In this document: positions 58,798 through 64,000 of the stretch, one piece after another
How positions within the stretch are numbered: position 1 is the stretch's first letter
Layout of the letters: the number at the start of each line of letters is the position of its first letter
Assembly: GCA_000149265.1 (NCBI GenBank)
Contig: CH003284.1
Span: 475,039 to 539,038, forward strand
Source of the DNA: Ciona savignyi
Taxonomy: Eukaryota; Chordata; Ascidiacea; Phlebobranchia; Cionidae
Direction of reading: 5' to 3'
DNA: 64,000 nt
Position numbers and translations under genes: made by a program
Notes under the pieces: model-generated
Told to the model about the DNA's origin: nothing
The model's database searches: none
What the model saw: only the letters and a program-made list of their open reading frames with translations

Positions 58798-58871
58798 TGG
58801 CCAGTACGGGGATCGAACCCGCGACATTCGCGTTATTAGCACGACGCTCTAACCAACTGAGCTAACCGGCC
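58798..58871 (-). tRNA. tRNA-Ile(AAT), copy 3
   Basis: 74 nt, the best Ile copy: acceptor stem GGCCGGT/ACTGGCC, D-arm TAGCTCAGTTGGTTAGAGC, anticodon loop CTAATAA, T-arm CGGGTTCGATCCCCG. It lacks its own T run and runs straight into tRNA-Phe copy 3. Confidence 0.95.
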
Positions 58872-59454
58872 CGTTCGAACGGTTCATAGTGATTGAGCAC
58901 CGGATCAACCAATCAAATAATACTATGCGCTGGTCAGAGGTGGTTGGTCATTTTTGCATGGTATTCATTTCTTATCGTACTTTTGCATTAATCAACCCTA
59001 CGCTGTCATGAAACTAAATTTTGCTTAATGGCAGCCAACTTTCGCCCGAGCAATAATCAATGCTCCTTCTTACCTTTCATACATCACTCACGTGAAACAT
59101 TTAGATAAGGTGTAACATGTTAGATGTTTTATCTTGATATGTGTTTTGGTGCGTGCGCTGATTGCTTGAGGATAATCAACTCTTTGACCTGTAGCATGTA
59201 TCGTTCGTTATCTTACCCGCCAAAAACCGTTAGAGTTTACCGCCTATTTGCTTTTAAATGTGACCACTGCATTGTGTTTTGGTTGACTTGTGATTTTATG
59301 CTGCTTACGTGAATACAAGCATCTTATATATATCAATGAGAGCTGCTGACTACAGGTTATCGAGACCCTGCCCAAAAGTGTAACAACTAGAGACCACAGA
59401 GGACCTGTAGTGCAGCAGAGAAGTTTTATTTTTTATTGTTGTTTTATCTGGAAG

Positions 59455-60240
59455 ATGGATTTTTTTTACCCAGCCCCGAAGTATGTGGTGGGAGAAGATT
59501 TTAATACATTTTTATCCTCTTTTGAAGGCTTTTGTAATAGTGTTGCTGCAACCGAAGCAGCCAGAAGATATGGTTTTCTTTCCAGCCTTCCGGACGAAAC
59601 TAAGTTCGAAATGGAAGATGCCGAAGCACCATGTGGTGCAATTGCACATACGACCAGTTAAAAGAACGTGCAACCGCTGTCACGTGCTCGACTGCAAGAA
59701 CGAGAAATGCTCGGCAGAAACTGTTTCAACGCGCACAAGCCATCGGTGAATCTAACCGAAGTTTTATTACAGCCGTTTTAAACCTGGGAAAAATGGCTTA
59801 TCCAAAGGAAACGGACATTACAACACAAAACGAGGTAATGTTTAATGTATTTACAAGCGGCCTTAGAAATAGACAACAGGCAGAGAGAATTTTGCGGGAA
59901 CATCCTGGCTCGGCAACCCCAAAGTTTTTGGATGTCGCCAAGGCCCTGCTTTCCTCCGAGGGCATTCTCCAACCACAGCCCACAGTAGCTGCGTTGCGAG
60001 ACGAGCGACCTGCGATCAAAAGCGACGAGATTGATCAACTAAAAATGATGATTAAAGAGTTGCAAAAAGATCTTCAACAACTAAAAATACCCAGAAATCA
60101 AACTGATCAGGGTGAACGGTTTGCTCAACAACGATTTTGCCAGCGAAATGAAACTGTAAGATCATGTTACCGCTGCGGAAAACCTGGCCATATTAGTCTT
60201 TACTGCCGTGTTAACTTGAACCAGAGAAATAGCCACAACA
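59455..60240 (+). pseudogene. gag region with an internal frameshift
   Basis: Begins at the ATG at 59455 (MDFFYPAPKYVVGEDFNTF) and the frame closes at 59661. Homology resumes one frame back from about 59640 (CTYDQLKERA, then GESNRSFITAVLNLGKMAYP and VFTSGLRNRQQAERILREHP). Because the shift falls inside the capsid-like part, it looks like a mutation and not a programmed frameshift. A CCHC zinc knuckle (CYRCGKPGHISLYC) lies at 60165-60206. Confidence 0.8.
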
Positions 60241-60289
60241 TGCGACCCATGCACTCTGACGGAAATGTTACAACCTACCGATTGAATAC

Positions 60290-61850
60290 CGTATTCAATG
60301 AACATCACAGGTATGTATGCATTAATGTAGGTGGTACGCCAGTATCCGCTCTGGTAGACACGGGAGCATCGATAACTGCGATGTCTAGCGAATTTTATTC
60401 ACGATGCGAGCTCAAATCTCAACTACATCCGTGCAACGAAAGTGAATCATTTGTCGGTGCTGGTGGCAATAAAATAAGTATGATTGGGACTTTTAATGTC
60501 ACAATTCAAGTTGCGCAAACAAAAATGGTTGCAAAGGTATATGTAGCAAACAGCTTGACCGAAGATGTCGTACTGGGAAGAAATTTTTTACAGGATGGTC
60601 GCTGTGTTGTGGACTACAAATCAATGACTCTGTCATCTGGAGGTGGCGCGGTACCACTTACTACGAAACCAGGTATGATTCATAGCTGCAATATATGCTT
60701 GATTGAAAATGTAAGAATACCTGCATACACAGAAGTATCAATACCATGTTCTGTGGACGCTGAGTTAAATTTCTTGAACAGCGACATATTTGTTGAAAGA
60801 TGTTCGTCATTACTTGATAAGTACGAAATTTTAAGCGCTACTTATATTACTAAACCAATTCAAAACAAGCCTGTCGTACGTGCAAGACTGGCAAACTTCA
60901 CCTCCGTCCCAAAATTTCTGCCAGCTGGTATTTGTGTTGGTAAAGCTATCCCAATTGTTGGAGAAAATGTAAACTACACTAACGGTTATTCTTTCTGCAG
61001 TATTTCTGGGTTAGACAGATCTGCATCCACCGAAGAGTATTCAGGCAACGTGACTGAACTCCTCAAGCAACTGAACATTGATTCCGCTCCATTAAATGAA
61101 GTAGAGCGTGCTGCCTTGATTGAGGTTGTGCGGAAACGTTCCGCAGCGTTCTCATTATCTGGGCGTGAAACTGGAGTCACCCACCTTGTACAGCATTCTA
61201 TTGATACCGGTGACACAGTGCCAATTCGTCAATATCCGAGACGTATGTCGGAGGAAAATAAAAAGAAAGTTGAGGAATTAGTCAATGAGATGAAAGCAAA
61301 TGACGTTGTAAGTGAATCGAAATCTCCCTGGTCTAGCCCTTTTGTGTTGGTCCGAAAGAAAGATGGCTCAACACGTTTTTGTGTAGATTACCGGTCCCTG
61401 AATGATAACACGAAGAAACACAGCTACCCTCTCCCACGAATCGATGACAGCCTGGATCAACTCTCAGGATGTTCATACTTTTCGACTCTTGATCTACGAT
61501 CCGAATATTGGGAGGTACCTATGAGTGAAGCTGATAAAGAGAAAACTGCGTTCACTTGCCATAAAGGACTGTTTCAATTTAATGTTATGCCATTCGGTTT
61601 GGCTAACGCCCCTGCCACATTTCAGCACCTAATGAGAATTGTTTTAAATGGCATCGAATGGAATGGTACATTAGCTTATCTTGATGACGTCATAATATAT
61701 GCCCGATCGTTCCAGGACCATCTACATAATCTGGATCAGGTTCTGTTACGACTCATCGAGAGTGGCTTGAAACTTAAACCGTCTAAATGCGAGCTTTTCA
61801 AAGAAAAAGTCAAGTTCCTTGGACATCTGGTTTCAAGCGAAGGTTGTATC
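60290..61850 (+). pseudogene. Protease and reverse transcriptase region
   Basis: Open in one frame with gag. The aspartic protease motif ALVDTGASITAM lies near 60350. The reverse transcriptase includes KKDGSTRFCVDYRSLND, PLPRIDDSLDQLSGCSYFS, GLANAPATFQHLM and the catalytic YLDDVIIY near 61675-61698. The LRSEYWEVPM segment departs from the usual Gly-Tyr-Trp-Gln. The frame is lost around 61845 in the connection region by what looks like a single extra base; it then runs to a stop at 61907 in a wrong frame. Confidence 0.88.
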
Positions 61851-62439
61851 TTGCGATCCAGAGAAAATCGAAAGCGTTTCCTCATGGCCGGAACCAAAAT
61901 CAGTTAAAGAAGTAAGGCAATTTCTTGGATTAGCGTCTTACTATCGGCGTTTTGTTAAAAATTTTGCCCAAATAGCTTTACCCATGTATGATCTTATTAA
62001 ATCTCCTAACAAGAAGTTTATTTGGACGGAAAAACAAAGCAAGGCATTCTTACACTTAAAGACTGCGTTGATATCTACTCCCGTACTCGCCTACCCAAAT
62101 CAAAAGTTAAAATTTATTCTCGACACTGACGCGTCTAATTTTGGCATAGGGGCCGTACTATCACAAGTAATTGATGGGGGAGAACACCCAGTTGCTTACA
62201 CTAGTCGCACTCTAACAAAATCAGAGCGAAATTATTCAACCACGAGAAAAGAATTATTAGCCGTCGTTCACGCTGTGCAAAAATTCCGATGTTATTTGGA
62301 CAGTCAATTTCTTTTAAGGACAGACCATGCGTCTCTCCGCTGGTTATGGACCTCCAAAGAAACATACGGTCAATGTGCACGATGGTTTGAAATTCTATCA
62401 AACTTTGATTTTAAATTGGTCCACAGAGCTGGAATTTAA
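61850..62439 (+). pseudogene. RT connection and RNase H region
   Basis: Continues one frame on: VKEVRQFLGLASYYRRFVKN, then RNase H with LDTDASNFGIGAVLSQ, AYTSRTLTKSERNY, TTRKELLAVVHAVQKFRCYL and TDHASLRWL. It ends at an in-frame TAA at 62437-62439 just after HRAGI, where active relatives read on through the NADALSR motif; here that motif is seen directly after the stop. Confidence 0.85.
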
Positions 62440-63216
62440 CACACAAACGCTGACGCATTGAGTCGTCGACCATTCAACGACGAAACCAGCGAAGTCGTTA
62501 AGGGCTGTGAAGAATTTCCATTCAAGATTGATGAGTCTTATGTCCATGTACAAACAACCGATGATGTGAAATTAAGTGCTATAGATTTGCGGTCATCTTT
62601 TGGTTGGTCATCGGAAGATATCCATCTGGCACAATTAAGCGATCCCACTTTGTCGACAGTTTTAAAGTGGGTCGGGGAAGGAAGTAGACCTCCATATAAA
62701 AAGAATAAACATCTCCCCGTCGAGATTAAGCATTACTGGGCCATCTTCGGCGAACTTGTGTTAGATAACAAATGTTTGTATCGCAGGTGGGAAGACACGC
62801 TGGACACCACTAGACTGCAACTGTTGGTTCCTGTGGAACTGCGTAACACGGTGTTGCAAAACCTCCATGATAGCGCATACGGAGGAGCTCATTTGGCCAG
62901 CGAACGTACATCGAGTAGAGTTGCGGAACGATTCTATTGGCCGAAGTGGAAGCAGACGGTCGTGACGTATTGTGATCAGTGCCCGATATGTGATCGACGA
63001 AGACCGCCACCGAAAAACCCTAAAGCACCCTTGGTCCCATCAAGTGAGGTGTCGCCAATGCAAAGAATAGAAATTGATATTCTTGGAGGACTTCCTATGG
63101 CACAAAGTGGGAACCGATATATATTGGTTGCCTGCGATGTATTTTCCAAATACATGCAAGCTTGGCCAATGAAATCGCAGACCGCAAAACGAAACTGCAC
63201 ACACTTTGTATCATAA
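62440..63216 (+). pseudogene. Integrase N-terminal part
   Basis: Same frame as RNase H after the stop. It holds the HHCC zinc-binding part (HDSAYGGAHLASER, FYWPKWKQTVVTYC, DQCPICDRRR) and the first catalytic Asp in RIEIDILGGLP. The frame is lost near 63190-63205. Confidence 0.85.
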
Positions 63217-64000
63217 CTGGTTTACCGTCCATGGTGTTCCAGATACAATTCATTCTGATCGAGGTGGGAACTTTGAAAGCGCAATATTTCAAGAGCTAAC
63301 CAAGTTGCTTGGATGTAAGAAAACCAGGACATCAAGCTACCATCCAGCTGGCAACGGTGGTGTGGAAAGAAACAATCGTACCATTATATCAATGCTGCAA
63401 AACTACGTGCAAAAAGACCACTTTCTGTGGGACGAGGCAATCTCTTCCATTTGTGCAACATACAATGCTAGCAAACATGAAGAAAGCGGTGTTTCTCCTC
63501 ATTTTTTATTGACGGGAAGAGATTTGCGATTGCCGATAGATTTAATTGTTGGAAAGCAATCTTTCGTCCCATCCTCTACATTTATAACAGAGCTGCAAGA
63601 TCGAATGATCTTGGTTCAAAACGTGGTTAAAGCACGACTCGAAAACAGGAGAAAGGCTATGAAAACTCGGTATGACCAGAATGTTTCTTTCAACGACGCA
63701 ATGTTTCAAGTTGGCGAGCTTGTAATGTTACGAGACACTGTCCTGAAAGAACATGAAAAAAAGAAATTTCATTTTCGTTTTAGCGGCCCTTTTCGAATTG
63801 TTAAAGCGATACCTCCAGTAAATTACGAAATTATGGACAAACATGGAAAAACGCAAACAGTTCATTTTAACCGTTTGAAGAAAAGTCATGGTGACTTTAC
63901 CAGAGATCAAATCGAAGCGGAAAGAAGCGACGAACATTTTTCCAATAATATGCCAGCAGGAGCATATGTGTACCAATACGCCCAAAACACCCCCTCACAA
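63203..64000 (+). pseudogene. Integrase core and C-terminal part
   Basis: Open in another frame to the window edge. It carries the second and third catalytic residues (HSDRGGNFESA and GGVERNNRTI), then the C-terminal domain with RYDQNVSFNDAMFQVGELVM and FRFSGPFRIVKAIPP. No stop occurs before base 64000. Confidence 0.85.

Larger units (their letters stand above)
57260..59118. repeat. Duplicated blocks carrying the tRNA Ile-Phe pairs
   Basis: Three related blocks. Block 1 is about 57260-57735, block 2 about 58285-58579 and block 3 about 58580-59118. Blocks 1 and 3 share 3' flanks of roughly 240 bp beyond tRNA-Ile (from CCGGATCAACCAATCAAATA to TAGATAAGGTGTAACAT). Blocks 2 and 3 share their leading 60 bp (CACAATATATTTTACCTAAC). 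All share a CAAACGATTTTAAAATCG palindromic stretch before tRNA-Phe. Confidence 0.85.
59118..64000 (+). mobile_element. Ty3/gypsy LTR retrotransposon, 5' part, inactivated
   Basis: Domain order gag, zinc knuckle, protease, reverse transcriptase, RNase H, integrase is that of Ty3/gypsy elements. The 5' limit is placed at TGTTAGATG (59118), exactly where homology with the tRNA-flanking duplicate ends. The LTR should lie within about 59118-59400 (possible TATA region at 59314-59325), but without the right LTR the borders and primer-binding site cannot be fixed. At least four lesions interrupt the coding frame. The element continues beyond the window; no envelope-type gene is seen here. Confidence 0.88.

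Noticed and set aside
58874..59120. Possible solo LTR between tRNA-Ile copy 3 and the gypsy element
   Set aside because: The same sequence flanks tRNA-Ile copy 1 without any retroelement, so it is tRNA-flanking DNA.

Overview
The window looks like nuclear DNA of a tunicate, most likely a Ciona species. The genes have small exons and short AT-rich introns. The predicted proteins are animal ones (Rx homeobox, METTL14, AKAP7, DUS4L). tRNA-derived SINEs, short hAT elements and a Ty3/gypsy element fill introns and gaps. Several start codons sit just behind a 3' splice site, as expected where mRNAs receive a spliced leader. The species call is inference; no rRNA, CRISPR array or bacterial feature is present.

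Layout. 1-2.7 kb: 5' part of an Rx/Rax homeobox gene on the minus strand, running off the left edge. 2.7-7.9 kb: gap that may hold Rx regulatory DNA. 7.96-13.7 kb, plus: single-exon DUS4L followed at once by an AKAP7-like gene of seven exons; the spacing suggests an operon. 16.9-19.4 kb, minus: four-exon Sulfotransfer_4-type gene. 24.1-27.8 kb, plus: four-exon LAMP-family gene. 29.4-37.9 kb, minus: ten-exon ammonium transporter (AMT). 44.5-56.0 kb, minus: ten-exon METTL14. 57.3-58.9 kb: tRNA cluster of three Ile-Phe pairs plus an intron-containing tRNA-Leu. 59.1-64.0 kb: broken Ty3/gypsy retrotransposon cut by the right edge.

The exon models were built by hand: every junction has GT/AG and every phase closes. 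Totals are 291 (AKAP7), 255 (sulfotransferase), 315 (LAMP), 501 (AMT) and 480 (METTL14) residues. The genes have unrelated roles: tRNA modification, PKA anchoring/2H phosphoesterase, sulfotransferase-like, vesicle membrane, ammonium transport, mRNA m6A writing.

Repeats. SINE family A (about 300 bp, tRNA-like head, tail of TATCC units) has more than 25 copies or fragments; SINE family B (about 125 bp, also tRNA-like) has about 13. Six hAT-type elements have confirmed 8-bp target duplications. The most interesting observations are: tRNA Ile-Phe pairs with 6-nt spacers and no internal terminator; two hAT elements in one GTTTAAAC site; a SINE tail serving as the 3' splice site of the last AMT exon; LAMP exon 2 lying between inverted SINE-B clusters; a SINE with family A body but a different tRNA head; and the tight DUS4L-AKAP7 junction.
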